Origin: Alphaproteobacteria bacterium | GTDB lineage: Bacteria; Pseudomonadota; Alphaproteobacteria; Kiloniellales; JAKSDN01 | Length of the DNA: 6,661 nucleotides | Direction: 5' to 3' | Assembly: GCA_030598385.1 (NCBI GenBank) | Contig: JAUVQB010000080.1 | Location: 1 to 6,661, forward strand | Shown: positions 5,838-6,661 of the stretch, piece by piece | Layout: the number at the start of each line of letters is the position of its first letter | How positions within the stretch are numbered: position 1 is the first letter of the stretch | The notes under the pieces: generated by a model | The model's database searches: none | What the model saw: only the letters and a program-made list of their open reading frames with translations | What the model was told of the DNA's origin: nothing | Translations under genes and position numbers: made by a program

Positions 5838-5850
5838 TGGCAGTGTGCCA
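5838..5850. promoter_or_regulatory. Short palindrome in the Sel1/aminotransferase divergent region
   Basis: TGGCA-GTG-TGCCA is an exact 5-bp inverted repeat with a 3-base spacer, roughly in the middle of the 108 bases between the two divergent starts. It could be an operator or chance. It does not fit the sigma-54 -24/-12 spacing on either strand. Confidence 0.3.
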
Positions 5851-5891
5851 CAAGCGACGTGCTATTTGTTATGGTCAATGGATTTGGCGGC

Positions 5892-5900
5892 GGGGAAAGG
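5892..5900 (+). promoter_or_regulatory. Ribosome binding site that favours a GTG start for the aminotransferase
   Basis: GGGGAAAGG lies seven bases before GTG 5908. The upstream in-frame ATG at 5878 has no comparable site in front of it. Confidence 0.6.
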
Positions 5901-5907
5901 TCGGCCG

Positions 5908-6661
5908 GTGAAGGAACCCAATTCGGTCCTGTCGAGCTATGGCACAACGGTGTTCGAGGTCATGTCGCGCCTGGCCATCGAGCACGATGCGATCAACCTC
6001 GGCCAGGGCTTTCCCGACACGGACGGGCCGGCCGACATCCTCGAGGCCGCCGCCGCGGCGCTGATCGAGGGCCCCAACCAGTACCCGCCCATGCTCGGCC
6101 TGCCGGCGCTGCGCCGGGCGATCGCCGAGCACGCCGGCCGCTTCTACGGCCTGGAGGTCGACTGGCAGCGCGAGGTGATGGTGACCTCGGGCGCGACCGA
6201 GGCGCTCGCCGACTGCCACTTCGCCCTGGTCGAGCCGGGCGACGAGGTGGTGCTGATCGAACCGCTTTACGACTGCTATCTGCCGATCGTGCGCCGGGCC
6301 GGCGCGGTCCCCAAAACCGTGCGGGTGGAGCCGCCCGACTGGGTCCTGCCGCGCGAGGAGCTGGACGCCGCATTCTCCGACAAGACCAAGCTGTTGCTGC
6401 TCAACAATCCCATGAACCCCACCGCCAAGGTGTTCGATTCCGGCGAGCTGCAGTTCATCGCCGATCTGCTGGAGCGCCACGACGCCTACGCCGTGTGCGA
6501 CGAAGTCTACGAGCACATCGTTTTCGACGGCCAGGAGCACGTGCCGCTGATGACGCTTCCCGGCATGCGCGAGCGCACCGTCAGGATCGGCTCGGCCGGC
6601 AAGACATTCTCGCTGACCGGCTGGAAGGTGGGCACTATCACCGCGGCGCCCGAGCTCCTGG
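5908..6661 (+). CDS. PLP-dependent aminotransferase, class I/II fold, N-terminal part (cut by window edge)
   Basis: The frame is open from GTG 5908 to the right edge: 251 codons, about two-thirds of the roughly 390-residue family length. The start choice rests on the ribosome site; ATG 5878 would add ten residues of low-complexity sequence. It is a cytoplasmic fold-type-I enzyme that moves an amino group between an amino acid and a 2-oxo acid. Landmarks are INLGQGFPD (29-37), NQYPPMLGLPALR (57-69), the cofactor-phosphate loop SGATEA (94-99), the ring-stacking Tyr121, NNPMNPTAKVF (166-176) with Asn170, the pyridine-binding Asp198 in CDEVYEH, and the Schiff-base Lys232 in GSAGKTFSLTGWKVG (228-242). 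This pattern is closest to the kynurenine/glutamine/methionine aminotransferase (YbdL-like) and DapC-like group. The exact substrate cannot be told from this part. NPTAK has Ala where NPTGK is usual, a minor variant. Confidence 0.9.
   Translation, partial: MKEPNSVLSSYGTTVFEVMSRLAIEHDAINLGQGFPDTDGPADILEAAAAALIEGPNQYPPMLGLPALRRAIAEHAGRFYGLEVDWQREVMVTSGATEALADCHFALVEPGDEVVLIEPLYDCYLPIVRRAGAVPKTVRVEPPDWVLPREELDAAFSDKTKLLLLNNPMNPTAKVFDSGELQFIADLLERHDAYAVCDEVYEHIVFDGQEHVPLMTLPGMRERTVRIGSAGKTFSLTGWKVGTITAAPELL

Noticed and set aside
5878..5907. ATG 5878 as the aminotransferase start
   Set aside because: There is no ribosome site before it, and the ten extra residues are unlike the family N-terminus. 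GTG 5908 is better, though ATG 5878 is not excluded.
5875..6540. Minus-strand open frame opposite the aminotransferase
   Set aside because: It is a shadow of a gene with a full set of PLP-binding residues on the plus strand.

Overview
The window is high-GC, densely packed bacterial DNA, about two-thirds G+C by eye. It looks like a proteobacterial chromosome, and most probably an alphaproteobacterium of the Rhodospirillales type. That placement is inferred from gene content and codon use and is not proven. No plasmid, phage or CRISPR signature is visible.

Layout, left to right: (1) the 5' third of a minus-strand gene for formimidoylglutamate deiminase (HutF, histidine degradation), cut by the left edge; (2) a 259-base non-coding stretch rich in inverted repeats, including what looks like a degenerate 38-bp tandem hairpin repeat; (3) a complete plus-strand operon of three genes (595-4322) for a TRAP transporter of the TPAT subclass: a TatT-type lipoprotein, a DctP-type periplasmic binding protein, and a fused DctQ-DctM membrane permease; (4) converging on it from the minus strand, a REP-associated tyrosine transposase relative (RAYT, Y1 family) with an intact frame but both catalytic motifs substituted; (5) a short secreted Sel1-repeat protein, also minus strand; (6) divergent from that, the 5' part of a fold-type-I PLP aminotransferase running off the right edge.

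The three transporter genes form a tight unit. T and P overlap by four bases, and P is followed 21 bases later by the permease start behind a strong ribosome binding site. The expected arrangement is a lipid-anchored T protein that docks with the secreted P protein and helps deliver ligand to the QM permease. In Treponema pallidum the homologous set (Tp0956/Tp0957/Tp0958) has a hydrophobic ligand cleft. The P protein here likewise has Phe where ordinary TRAP binding proteins have the carboxylate-binding Arg, so a non-classical, possibly hydrophobic ligand is plausible. The neighbours (HutF and an aminotransferase) concern amino acid metabolism but do not identify the substrate.

The observations most worth following up are the apparently catalytically dead yet intact RAYT with its C-terminal helix-turn-helix, the 38-bp hairpin repeat array in front of the transporter operon, and the altered ligand site of the P protein.
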